Source: an uncultured Poribacteria bacterium (GTDB lineage: Bacteria > Poribacteria > WGA-4E > WGA-3G). From it: a DNA stretch of 64,000 nt. The position numbers were made by a program, and so were the translations under genes. Every line of letters begins with the position of its first letter. The stretch's first letter is position 1. The notes below the pieces were generated by a model. It did no database searches. It was not told the origin of the DNA and saw only the letters and a list, made by a program, of their open reading frames with translations. This document shows positions 37,425 through 47,557 of this stretch, one piece after another. The DNA lies in assembly GCA_951813545.1 (NCBI GenBank), contig OX638352.1, forward strand, positions 2,744,835 to 2,808,834, given 5' to 3'.

Positions 37425-37453
37425 TTGACAATTTAGCCATAACTTGATATACT
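37425..37453 (+). promoter_or_regulatory. Predicted sigma-70 promoter of the TauE/SafE gene
   Basis: TTGACA (37425-37430), 17-base spacer, TATACT (37448-37453). Transcription would begin near 37460, which excludes any start codon upstream of that. Confidence 0.7.
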
Positions 37454-37479
37454 CACCTCACCAAAAAGGAGGTGCCACC

Positions 37480-38235
37480 ATCTACGAAATCATCATCCTC
37501 TGCTTCGGGGCATGGCTAACAGGCGTAAGCAAAGCAGGCTTCGGCGGCGGTATCGGCATGATTGTCGTTCCCATGTTCACGCACTTCCGTAGTGCTCGAA
37601 ACGTCATCGGGCTGATGCTCTTGCTCCTGTTCTCAACAGACATCTTCTCACTCTGTCACTACTGGCGACGGTGGCATCGTCAAAGCGTCACACGACTGAT
37701 TCTCGGTTCTCTGCTCGGTATCACCTTGGCAAGCCTCATTTTGAAGGACATCTCGGATGTCCACCTAAAAAAGGTAATCGGCGGTATCGCCTGCTTATTT
37801 GCGCTGTTAGAATTTCTGCGTGCGTACTGGCAACCACTTCTTGGCAATTCGGGACAATCGGTACAAACACCGTTCCAATTCAAAATATGGCAAGGACTCC
37901 TCGCAGGGCTGTTCGCGGGTGCGTTCTCAACCCTCGCACACATGGGAGGACTTGTCGTTGTTATGTATCTCCTCCCGCAGCGTCTCGGCAATAACGCCTT
38001 CGTCGCAACCACAACCGCCACCTATTTCCTCCTCAACTTCATCAAAATTCCTTTCTATTTCCAACTGGACCTTTTCTCTTTTGAGATCCTGATTGAGGGA
38101 CTTGCACTCCTCCCATTCATCGGGCTGGGGGTGCTCACAGGCATTTCACTCAACAACCGAGTGCCAGAACGCCTCTTTTCAAGAATCGTCCTTGTTTTCT
38201 TATTCGCGACCGGTGTACATCTGTTGCTCGGTTGA
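37480..38235 (+). CDS. TauE/SafE (TSUP) family permease, apparent ATC start
   Basis: The product is a TSUP-family membrane protein with about eight helices: the signature WLTGVSKAGFGGGIGMIVVP, a central loop, and the second repeat GLLAGLFAGAFSTLAHMGGLVVVMYLL. Members export sulfite, sulfoacetate or other small anions; the substrate here is unknown. The only good ribosome site is AAAAGGAGG (37464-37472), 7 bases before ATC TAC GAA. No ATG, GTG or TTG lies in frame between the promoter and 37558. The in-frame TTG at 37444 is inside the promoter. A non-canonical ATC start is therefore the simplest reading. Confidence 0.8.
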   Translation: MYEIIILCFGAWLTGVSKAGFGGGIGMIVVPMFTHFRSARNVIGLMLLLLFSTDIFSLCHYWRRWHRQSVTRLILGSLLGITLASLILKDISDVHLKKVIGGIACLFALLEFLRAYWQPLLGNSGQSVQTPFQFKIWQGLLAGLFAGAFSTLAHMGGLVVVMYLLPQRLGNNAFVATTTATYFLLNFIKIPFYFQLDLFSFEILIEGLALLPFIGLGVLTGISLNNRVPERLFSRIVLVFLFATGVHLLLG

Positions 38236-38470
38236 TACCCATCTCTCCTGATCGCGCCTTTGAATAGGTGAATCCTGTAAATCCTGCTTCAGACAGGGCC
38301 CCCGATAGCGATAAGCACATGGGGCAGACACCGCACATCCACACAAAAACATTGAGATATACTCAAAAATCTTGTATAATGTAGAGTAAAATAACTGAGG
38401 TCCAAAACAATGCCCTTAAACAATTTTAGAAAATCAATCAAACTTCCAAACTTCCAACTTTCCAACGCAA

Positions 38471-39493
38471 TTGGGGATTCAAAACTTGAGTGTTAATATT
38501 GAAACTTGCTTAAAATGGGGTGTGCTCGGCGCGGGTAGCGTCGCACAACGTAGAGCAATGCCCGCCATCGAAAAAGCAGATGGCGCAGAACTCCACGCGC
38601 TGCTCTCACGTGACGCTGCGCGTGCAGAACGATTAGCAAGCGAATACGGCGCAACCAATGCCTACACCAGTGTCGATGCACTTTTCGCAGACGATGCCCT
38701 CGATGCAATTTACGTCTCAACGCCTGTCCATTTACACTGTGAGCAGGTAATCGCTGCAGCGGAACGCGGCTTGCACGTGCTTTGCGATAAACCGATGGCA
38801 CTCACACCACAAGAATGCACAGAGATGATCGCCGCTTGTGAAGCAAATGGCGTGCACCTACAGATCTGCTTTCTCTTCCGATTCCACTCCTGCTTCCGAC
38901 AAATCCGAACTTGGGTCGAAGATGGCTGTTTTGGGGAGATAGTCCACGGACGTATGCCGTTTCTGAAGCAGTACCAACTCACACCTGATGAATGGCGCGC
39001 CCAACCGGAAAAAGGCGGGGGCGGATGCTTTATGGATCTTGGTCCGCATAGTGTTGACCTACTCCGCTATCTCATCGGTGAAGTGAACGCTGTCAGCGCG
39101 TTCTACAGCAGCACAACTCAAGGCACCGACGTTGAAGAAACCGGCGGCATCTTCATGCGCTTCGATAATGGGGCACAAGCCTTTACAGACCTCAGTTTTT
39201 CGGTTCCACAATGCGACATCGTTTTAGAACTCTACGGCACAGAGGGGACGGTCTGGGTCTACAACGACGACGGCTGGAAAATCAAAACCTATTTCGATGG
39301 TGAACAACAATTAATCGCCTCACAATACGAGGACCTGTATCAACATCAATTTGAGCATTTCGCGGAATGTGTGGAAAAAGGCGTAGCCCCAATTACAACC
39401 GGAATTGACGGGTTAAGGGCAAACGAGATTCTTGCCGCCGCGTATCGCGCAGGGGAGACTGGACACGTCGTTCCATGTCCGACCACACAATAG
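38471..39493 (+). CDS. Gfo/Idh/MocA family oxidoreductase
   Basis: The 340-residue product has the N-terminal NAD(P)-binding Rossmann fold (WGVLGAGSVAQRRAMPAI), DALDAIYVSTPVHLHCEQV and the family signature CDKPMALTPQEC with the catalytic-region Lys, then the C-terminal alpha/beta domain (GGGCFMDLGPHSVDLLRYLIGEV). It should oxidise or reduce a sugar or cyclitol; the substrate is unknown. The start is uncertain: TTG 38471 or TTG 38486 are the only usual codons in frame, and the first 13 residues are translated from a TAATATTGAAACTTGCTTA sequence also present at 24594. Real translation may begin closer to LKWGVLG. Confidence 0.88.
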   Translation: MGIQNLSVNIETCLKWGVLGAGSVAQRRAMPAIEKADGAELHALLSRDAARAERLASEYGATNAYTSVDALFADDALDAIYVSTPVHLHCEQVIAAAERGLHVLCDKPMALTPQECTEMIAACEANGVHLQICFLFRFHSCFRQIRTWVEDGCFGEIVHGRMPFLKQYQLTPDEWRAQPEKGGGGCFMDLGPHSVDLLRYLIGEVNAVSAFYSSTTQGTDVEETGGIFMRFDNGAQAFTDLSFSVPQCDIVLELYGTEGTVWVYNDDGWKIKTYFDGEQQLIASQYEDLYQHQFEHFAECVEKGVAPITTGIDGLRANEILAAAYRAGETGHVVPCPTTQ

Positions 39494-39530
39494 AAAAAGC
39501 CCTCACGTCCGCTGGCGAGGTTTGATGAAG

Positions 39531-39597
39531 TTTAGACCCGGTAGGTGCGGTTTGCAACGAAGAAAATCCCCACCCGTTACTGGGAAGGGGCACCGGA
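39531..39597. repeat. Remote copy of the 24.9-25.3 kb repeat unit
   Basis: CCCGGTAGGTGCGGTTTGCA through GGGAAGGGGCACCGGA matches the segments near 24945-25005 and 25256-25316 with few changes. Confidence 0.8.
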
Positions 39598-39642
39598 CTT
39601 CGCCCTTGCTTATAGGCAATTACAGGTCTTACGATAAAAGAG

Positions 39643-39721
39643 TGCCAAAATGGCACACCATCTCTCAATTCCATTTTTGTATATGACAAATTGTCACTCG
39701 CAAAAACATGCCAAAATGTCA
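39643..39721 (+). promoter_or_regulatory. Three enhancer-like palindromes upstream of groES
   Basis: TGCCAAAATGGCA (39643-39655), TGACAAATTGTCA (39684-39696) and TGCCAAAATGTCA (39709-39721) share the form TGNCA-N3-TGNCA. The first extends to the 15-bp palindrome GTGCCAAAATGGCAC. Centres are about 141, 100 and 75 bases upstream of the start predicted from the sigma-54 promoter, the usual place for a sigma-54 activator. Confidence 0.65.
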
Positions 39722-39763
39722 CGTTCTTCGGTGAAACCCTGACGGTGTGGCGGTTTCTGGGAT

Positions 39764-39779
39764 TGGCACGAAAATTGCT
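39764..39779 (+). promoter_or_regulatory. Sigma-54 (-24/-12) promoter of groESL
   Basis: TGGCACG-AAAA-TTGCT fits the sigma-54 consensus TGGCACR-N4-TTGCW at every defined position. The predicted transcript start is near 39790, about 106 bases before groES. No CIRCE element was seen in this gap. Confidence 0.75.
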
Positions 39780-39895
39780 ACTATTCTCACAATGACGGTG
39801 TTTTCACACCGTCTCCTGAGACAAAGCTGTTGGGCGAAGGCATTGAAGCCTTCCCCTACAATTTTCACGCCAAACTGAAGGAGGAATTCAGCGAC

Positions 39896-41828
<1,933 letters not shown>

Positions 41829-41846
41829 GCAACAAACTGCTTTAAC

Positions 41847-41880
41847 AAACAAGGCGGGCATTAAGCCCGCCTTGTTTATT
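41847..41880 (+). terminator. Rho-independent terminator of groESL
   Basis: AAACAAGGCGGGC (41847-41859) pairs with GCCCGCCTTGTTT (41865-41877) around a 5-base loop, then a T-rich end. Confidence 0.9.
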
Positions 41881-41904
41881 TCCGAAAAACAGCCTTTTCG
41901 CCCC

Positions 41905-42030
41905 AGGTCCGGTAGGTGCGGTTTTATGAAGATTAATTTTTTAATTCGGTAATTTTTAATCCTCATGTATCCTCGCCTCCGCCAACTAACGTTCAGGTCC
42001 GCTGGCGAGGATTGTATCCTCGCCTCCCCA
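41905..42030. repeat. Palindromic repeat remnants downstream of groEL
   Basis: A half GGTAGGTGCGGTT unit near 41910 and a full GCTGGCGAGGATTGTATCCTCGCC copy near 42000-42024. Confidence 0.75.
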
Positions 42031-42038
42031 AAACAGTA

Positions 42039-42362
42039 TTACCAAAATGACTTGATCAGTGATATAATAGCCACAACAGCCGATCCCAGTGCTATCCAGA
42101 TAGCAGATTTTACGTCTTTATTTGAGATTGCTTCCTGTTTGCCTTCAAATTTGCCCTTAATCCAGGCAACATCTGTTTCTACACTTCGGAGCCCAGTGTC
42201 TATATTTTTCGTGTTATGTTTAACCTCTTCAAAAGAGCGTTCGTTAGTTCGTTTGACCTCTTCAATGGATTGCTTGACCTCTTCAATAGAGCGTTCGTGC
42301 GTCCGTTTGAGATCCTCAACCGCATGCAACACCCGCTCTCTAAAATCTTGATCTGACATCAT
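42039..42362 (-). CDS. Small coiled-coil protein with C-terminal membrane anchor
   Basis: The 107-residue product starts at ATG 42362, with GGAGGG 4 bases upstream (an earlier ATG at 42401 overlaps the GT9 gene). Residues 5-60 are a charged coiled coil with an internal repeat (RSIEEVKQSIEEVKRTNERS). The end is a membrane helix (SAIWIALGSAVVAIISLIKSF). This tail-anchored layout is like many small bacterial holin- or DUF-type proteins, but no family is recognised. It is the last gene of the minus-strand operon. Confidence 0.6.
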   Translation of the reverse strand: MMSDQDFRERVLHAVEDLKRTHERSIEEVKQSIEEVKRTNERSFEEVKHNTKNIDTGLRSVETDVAWIKGKFEGKQEAISNKDVKSAIWIALGSAVVAIISLIKSFW

Positions 42363-42397
42363 TTTACCCTCCTCTACTTGCAAGTTTAACATAAGAA

Positions 42398-43546
42398 TCA
42401 TGAGAAGTCAAACCCATTTTCATCCGCAAGCAGCCGTTCACACACTCGAAGCACAGCCGTAACTTCAATCGTATACATACACGGTGAAGTCCCATCAGGC
42501 AGCGCTTGGCACCCATACTCGAACCCCAAATTGAGACACGGACTACACGGTATTCTCGCATGCACAACCTCTGCAGTGCGACTCCAAGGACCCCACTGCG
42601 CAAAATTCGTCGGACCATGTAACCCAACAACCGGCGTTCCAGTCGCCGCCGCGAGGTGCATCGGACCGCAGTTACCACTCACGACCAGCGTCGCATCCGC
42701 AAAAAGCGCGGCGAGTTGATTGACATCTGTCCTCCCCGCAAGCACCACTGACCGATGCTTTGTCCGCTCGGCAATCTCTTCAGAGATCGCTACCTCATCA
42801 GGCGCACCTGTCAAAACAATCTGTGCGTTATACTTGTCAACGAGCGCGTTTGCTAACGCGACATAGCGTCCCTGTGACCATCGCCTGCGCGGCTCGCCGC
42901 GTCTGCCTGCTTCGGGGTGTAATACAATAACCGGTTGATTGAGCGAGACCCCTTCTTTCACCAAGGTTTCGCGTATCCACGTACGTGCTTTCTCATCCAA
43001 CCAAACCTCAAGTCCAAGTTCATGTACCGGACAGTCTAACTGTGCCGTGAGACTCAAGAAGTTTCGGACTTCATGCCGTCCTTGAATGTGCGGCACCGTC
43101 TCTGTAAAAAGGAAATGACGGTGCTGTCCTTTTGTTGAAAATCCAACTCGCCTTGGGGCACCGGTTGCGTAAGCAAGCAATGCGCTCAATCGGGGCCAAT
43201 GCTCTAGGTCGATCACCCAATCAAACCCTTCGCGACGGAGTGACGGAATTAACTTGTATCCCGGCTTACGGAACGGAATATGTCTGTCAATATAGGGGCA
43301 CGCTGCTAAATAATTCAGGTTCGTAGGAGATGCTAATATCGTAAATTCGGCATTGGGAAAGGCGTGTCGTATCGCTCGAATGGCAGGGATCGCCAAAATT
43401 GTGTCACCCAAGGCAGAGATCTGGATGAAAAGAACTTTTTTCGGGGTGGGTGTTGCCTCTGTTTGCTTAGAAAATAGACCGAGCATAGCACAGAGAGGGA
43501 TGCCGAGGTACCGATCTAAATGCTGTTGAACCCGAGTGGATTGCAT
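42398..43546 (-). CDS. Glycosyltransferase family 9 (heptosyltransferase-like)
   Basis: The 382-residue GT-B enzyme has the GT9 start KVLFIQISALGDTILAIPAIRAI, the inter-domain NQPVIVLHPEAGRRGEPRRRW, and the nucleotide-sugar site VVSGNCGPMHLAAATGTPVVGLHG. GT9 enzymes add heptose to the lipopolysaccharide core, which would imply a Gram-negative envelope; donor and acceptor are inferred from the family. It carries an unusually late Rossmann start, with about 25 extra N-terminal residues. It follows the discoidin-like lipoprotein gene by 34 bases. Confidence 0.88.
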   Translation of the reverse strand: MQSTRVQQHLDRYLGIPLCAMLGLFSKQTEATPTPKKVLFIQISALGDTILAIPAIRAIRHAFPNAEFTILASPTNLNYLAACPYIDRHIPFRKPGYKLIPSLRREGFDWVIDLEHWPRLSALLAYATGAPRRVGFSTKGQHRHFLFTETVPHIQGRHEVRNFLSLTAQLDCPVHELGLEVWLDEKARTWIRETLVKEGVSLNQPVIVLHPEAGRRGEPRRRWSQGRYVALANALVDKYNAQIVLTGAPDEVAISEEIAERTKHRSVVLAGRTDVNQLAALFADATLVVSGNCGPMHLAAATGTPVVGLHGPTNFAQWGPWSRTAEVVHARIPCSPCLNLGFEYGCQALPDGTSPCMYTIEVTAVLRVCERLLADENGFDFS

Positions 43547-43580
43547 GAATTCCCAAGATAATCAATCAACCGATAACTAA

Positions 43581-44258
43581 CTACGGCGACGCTGTCGCGT
43601 AACCATACAACTCAATCTCCGAAATCTTGGCGAGAGCCGTCGTCGGTCCCGTTATATAGTAGCGGTAACGTCCACGGCGGACCTGTCCCTCTGCGACCTC
43701 CACATTTTCCCGCCGGATTTGAACGTTTTCGCGTCTCCGAGCAGCATCCTCCGTCGTCCGGTGCACGATGAGCTTAATGCCCGTTGTGGTAACCCCTTTG
43801 TTGAGACGGATGTCAATGACCGGATCCTTATTGCTCCGCTGGTCATGGATTTTGTCCCACTCTCCGCGTGAGTTGAATGCCATCAACTCAAACTCTTCCA
43901 AATTTGTGGAGTGAATCACGATACGATAGAGCGACTTCTTTTCCGGCAAATGGATGATCGCCTCCGACGGAATATCGAGGTCAGTTACGGCATTGCCCGA
44001 TCTCTTTTTCCGTTGGGATTCTCCGATAGTCTCAGGTCTTCCATCAATGAATGATGGATCGCTGGCGGTTACACCGGGAAGGAGGGCATAGTTTTCGCTC
44101 CACTTCTGACCGAGTCCGCAACCGTAGCATAAACACATCAGCACTAATAACAGGGGTGTGTACCCTCTATATGTTTTGCCCCACCGTCGCTGGCGAGGAT
44201 TGTATCCTCGCCCTTGCCTTTGTGTATAGGTAATTGCGAGTTTTACTATAACGCTCAT
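43581..44258 (-). CDS. Lipoprotein with discoidin-like domain; N-terminus derived from a MITE
   Basis: The hydrophobic stretch LLLVLMCLCYGCGLG looks like a lipoprotein signal ending at Cys48. The mature part ends in a beta-sandwich with RIVIHSTNLEEFELMAFN and ISEIELYGYA, reminiscent of F5/8-type carbohydrate-binding domains. The ATG at 44258 overlaps the upstream stop as ATGA. Codons 3 to about 27 are the left part of a TATAGTAAAA element with its GGCGAGGATACAATCC palindrome, which adds a long basic N-region before the signal. No other start lies before the hydrophobic stretch. Confidence 0.65.
   Translation of the reverse strand: MSVIVKLAITYTQRQGRGYNPRQRRWGKTYRGYTPLLLVLMCLCYGCGLGQKWSENYALLPGVTASDPSFIDGRPETIGESQRKKRSGNAVTDLDIPSEAIIHLPEKKSLYRIVIHSTNLEEFELMAFNSRGEWDKIHDQRSNKDPVIDIRLNKGVTTTGIKLIVHRTTEDAARRRENVQIRRENVEVAEGQVRRGRYRYYITGPTTALAKISEIELYGYATASP
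44178..44250. mobile_element. MITE-like element, truncated copy F inside a coding start
   Basis: TTTTACTATA at 44241-44250 and about 60 further bases match the left part of copy A in reverse, with a few changes and a small deletion. The other end is missing. Confidence 0.7.
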
Positions 44259-45307
44259 TGTCGCCTCCGACGCGAGCTATTCGCTTCAATCTGATTAAGA
44301 ATGTCCTCTTTTGTCAGTTTACGCACCTTGAAATGCAATTTCTGAAAGAACGGTACCAGATCTTCACCCGCCGCTTCGCTGAAATAATAAACCAGAAAAC
44401 TGGTCTTCATAGTACCCGCCAGCTTCTGATGCAGACCGTCCTTTTCCATCAACTGAAAAACCCTGATATAAAAATCTGCACCATATCGCTCCCACAACTC
44501 CGCAACGAGCGTGTATGCATATCTATATCGCCACTGCGTCAACGGATCGTTATCGGTATGTCCGCCCCAACCCTCCAATTGATTCAAACCGTCGAGATCA
44601 ACCCGCAAATCTGCCTGAAGGCTATCAAATTTAGGATGTAATCCCCCTTTTGCATATTCTGTTTGAATCAGAACAGCAATGCCTTCCGAGAACCAGACCG
44701 GCAGAAAATAGATATTCGTAAAGGCATGTGTCAGTTCATGGACTCGTACACCATGCTTCTCATACATCCGCATCGGGAAATCCATCTGAATACCGTTAAC
44801 AAACTTCACATACCGCCCGTCTGCCTGAGTACCTGAACGATAGTCCGTGCGTGTATACGCGCCGAGGTTACTTCCTCTGTAGAGGTGGTGCAATGTCACA
44901 TGAATTTTATGCTTCGGTTTAAAACCGAAAAGTCGATTCATCGCGTCGTAAAGACTTTCCATATAGCCGAGCGCACTTTCGGCGAACAATTCCCGCTTCT
45001 CTGCCGCGTCGAATTCTTCACGTGCTTGCAAATCTTCGGCAAACCTCAGGGTGTAATGATCGGTCTCGAATATCCCGTCCTCTCTAATCTCAAACTTTGC
45101 CTTCGAGGGCCTGAGCATGAGCGAAGCCGCATCCCGCTCTTCGAGTATCCGTTTCTCGCGGCGCCGCTGTGCCTCCTCCAGCGCAGCGCAACCGCTGAAA
45201 ACCAACAGCATCGAAAGCAGCACAAGCACCGCTTGCACTCGCATCAGGCTATACAAGGAACGACTGGAAACCGCACCAACAAGGCACAATCTAATTGTAT
45301 CTCTCAC
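44255..45307 (-). CDS. Lipoprotein zinc metallopeptidase (HExxH)
   Basis: The product has a lipoprotein signal (AVLVLLSMLLVFSGCAAL) and a central gluzincin-like site, VRVHELTHAFTN followed by PVWFSEGIAVLIQ, where the two His and the downstream Glu would bind zinc. This resembles the peptidase-MA-like superfamily of surface proteins. The substrate is unknown. Starts at GTG 45307 (AGAGG 7 bases upstream), GTG 45316 or ATG 45244 are all possible; only the last gives a short classical signal peptide. Located 11 bases after the sulfatase-like gene. Confidence 0.75.
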   Translation of the reverse strand: MRDTIRLCLVGAVSSRSLYSLMRVQAVLVLLSMLLVFSGCAALEEAQRRREKRILEERDAASLMLRPSKAKFEIREDGIFETDHYTLRFAEDLQAREEFDAAEKRELFAESALGYMESLYDAMNRLFGFKPKHKIHVTLHHLYRGSNLGAYTRTDYRSGTQADGRYVKFVNGIQMDFPMRMYEKHGVRVHELTHAFTNIYFLPVWFSEGIAVLIQTEYAKGGLHPKFDSLQADLRVDLDGLNQLEGWGGHTDNDPLTQWRYRYAYTLVAELWERYGADFYIRVFQLMEKDGLHQKLAGTMKTSFLVYYFSEAAGEDLVPFFQKLHFKVRKLTKEDILNQIEANSSRRRRQ

Positions 45308-45318
45308 AATATTCACCT

Positions 45319-46686
45319 CTAAAGCGGCACTGCCTTGGACTTATCACCGATGCGTCGCATGGTAATATCCTGTTCAATCGTTGGATCAGGCAACCCTGTT
45401 TCAGCGAGACGGCGTTGCAGAAAAGCCTCCATATCGGCTTTCAAACGCGCAACGATATCGTCCGCTTCCTCAGCCAGATTGTACACCTCGTCTGGGTCCT
45501 CTTCAAGATCGTAGAGTTCTAAATCTGGCGTATTGTAAACATCGGGTGTGCCACCAGTTTCAACAATCAGTTTCCATTTCTGGGTCTGCCACCCGCGCTT
45601 TTTCATCCATCCACACTCGGTCAGATAGACCGCTTCCGTCGTACCCGCCTGCCCACCGTTCTCTATCAAGGCACGCAGGCTTGCCCCTTCCATCTTTTCA
45701 CGTTCCGCTATTGCGGTCAATCCCGCGTAATCAAGGAGAGTTGGGGCAATGTCGGTAAGACAGACAAGTCCTCCAAGTCGCTGTCCGTCATGAATAAGGG
45801 CAGGACAGTGAACGATTAGCGGCACATGGCAATTGGTCTCATAAAGCCCGTGATGATCGTACCAGAGTTCATGTTCGTCGAGTTCTTCACCGTGATCGGC
45901 GCTAATAATCAGTAGTGTCTCTTCAAGCTGCCCACAGTCGTGTAGATATCGAAACAGCTGCGCGAGGCATGCGTCCATATAGGCGATTGAGGCATCGTAT
46001 TGCGCGTTTACATACCCTCTGTCCGTCCAGAGTCGCTTTTTCGCAATATTGTCCGGATCCGTTGGATCCGGCGTGCACATCCACTGCCGAAAATAGTCCG
46101 TAAAAGGTTCGCATGCGTAAACGGCATCCATGCTTCGATTGCTCGGATCGCATTCGTCTCCGCTATAAAACATTCGCTCAAATGGGAGCGGTGGAAGATA
46201 AGGTGTGTGTGGATCCCAGTAGTGAAGGAAGGCGAACCAAGGTTTATCTTGTGCCTGCGCGAGGTCCAAAAGTTCGATCGCTGTCTGGTTAACCGCCTCC
46301 CCCTTTCGAGCCTTGCGATAACCGGTTTCCCATTGGTAGCCGCGATACTGTGCCTCAGGAAAACCACGCTGGAACCAGCGCCCCAAATTGTCCGCTGCAA
46401 CGGTGAAATAGCCCGCCTCATTCAGCAATTCTGGCGTAGTTTTCACATCCGTTGCCAGATTGAGCGTTCCACCCTGCGTAATAATTTGGTGCGACAAGAC
46501 ATCCTTGCCAGTGAACATTGTCGTATGAGCAGGGTGCGTTGGGATATGCGGACTGATACACTTCTCAAAAAGTATCGATTTCTCTGCGAGTGCATCAAGA
46601 TGCGGTGTTGTCAAGTTACGATGCCCGTAACAACTCATGCTGGATGCCCGCAACGTATCCAATGAGATGAGAATGATATTACGCAA
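45319..46686 (-). CDS. Sulfatase-family hydrolase lacking the formylglycine Cys/Ser
   Basis: The 455-residue product has the alkaline-phosphatase/sulfatase fold landmarks: NIILISLDTLRASSMSCYG (metal Asp), LIISADHGEELDEH (metal Asp-His) and TECGWMKKRGWQTQKWKL at the C-terminus. The site that normally reads C/S-x-P-S/A-R is PTHPAHTTMFTG, with Thr in the nucleophile position and His for Arg. It could therefore work as a phosphodiesterase or phosphatase with a Thr nucleophile. No signal peptide is evident, so a cytoplasmic location is likely. First gene of the operon that runs to 42039. Confidence 0.82.
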   Translation of the reverse strand: MRNIILISLDTLRASSMSCYGHRNLTTPHLDALAEKSILFEKCISPHIPTHPAHTTMFTGKDVLSHQIITQGGTLNLATDVKTTPELLNEAGYFTVAADNLGRWFQRGFPEAQYRGYQWETGYRKARKGEAVNQTAIELLDLAQAQDKPWFAFLHYWDPHTPYLPPLPFERMFYSGDECDPSNRSMDAVYACEPFTDYFRQWMCTPDPTDPDNIAKKRLWTDRGYVNAQYDASIAYMDACLAQLFRYLHDCGQLEETLLIISADHGEELDEHELWYDHHGLYETNCHVPLIVHCPALIHDGQRLGGLVCLTDIAPTLLDYAGLTAIAEREKMEGASLRALIENGGQAGTTEAVYLTECGWMKKRGWQTQKWKLIVETGGTPDVYNTPDLELYDLEEDPDEVYNLAEEADDIVARLKADMEAFLQRRLAETGLPDPTIEQDITMRRIGDKSKAVPL

Positions 46687-47557
46687 GACGCTGTTCCTTT
46701 CACCAAAAGGGATTGATTTTCCACAAGATTTTGTAGCCTAAACTGTAAGTCTAAGTCCCTTGTCCCCTTCGCCCCAGTCCCAGTAGGCACGGTCCCTAAC
46801 CACACCCCAGTTCCAGTAGGCATGGTCTCTAACCGCACCATAGGTGTCAATTTTAGAAAAAAGTACCCTCGGTCCCCAAACTCGGTAGGTGCGGTTTCCT
46901 AACCGCACCGGATTTTACACGGAAATCTCAAAGACTTAAAAAAACTCTTCAGTCCCGTAGGGACGATATGTTTATAGAAAAGCGTTCGCACCGGAACTAA
47001 GCCCTGTAAGGGCGGCATGTTTATATCTATAACCGCTAAAACTTCGTCAAAGGTCCCTAAATTGACCTATGGTGTGGTTTCTAACCGCACCCCCAGGTCC
47101 GGTAGGTGCGTTTTCTAACCGCACCGATTTTTACACAGAAACCTTGAAGACCTCAAAGACCTCTTGAATCCCGTAGGGATGGTATCTGTGTAGAAAAACA
47201 GGACCTCACAGACATAAGTTCCCCCGTAGGGGCAGAAACCTTTGTAGAAACCCGCCTACAAAATACCGCGAAAAATCCCTAAATTGACAGTTAAGCAATA
47301 TTAAGAAACCACTTTTAGGTTTTCAAGACGGATAGAAAACAGGAAGACTCCGAGAAACGCTGTGGGTACCATCTTCCCAACTTCCAACTTCCAACTTCCA
47401 ACGCTCATGAAGATCAAAAACCTAAATTTAATATTTCAAACTTACTTAGATTGTACTACATCTATAACGTTTTTATCCGCGTTACAGATGACACTTTTCA
47501 AATTTTTTTGAAAAATTCTTCTCTTAAACCTCGGAAGAGCGGCATTTATACGGAATA
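46687..47557. other. Gene-free repeat region
   Basis: No gene is supported in 871 bases. It contains several GGTAGGTGCGGTTTCCTAACCG palindromes (about 46785-46910 and 47095-47125), TAGGGACGATATG and CGTAGGGGCAG relatives of the CCCCTACGGGG palindrome, and a CTTCCAACTT microsatellite near 47385-47402. The last 150 bases are AT-rich. Confidence 0.6.

Noticed and set aside
39494..39895. CIRCE element for HrcA control of groESL
   Set aside because: No TTAGCACTC-N9-GAGTGCTAA or close relative was found; the palindromes present have a different form.
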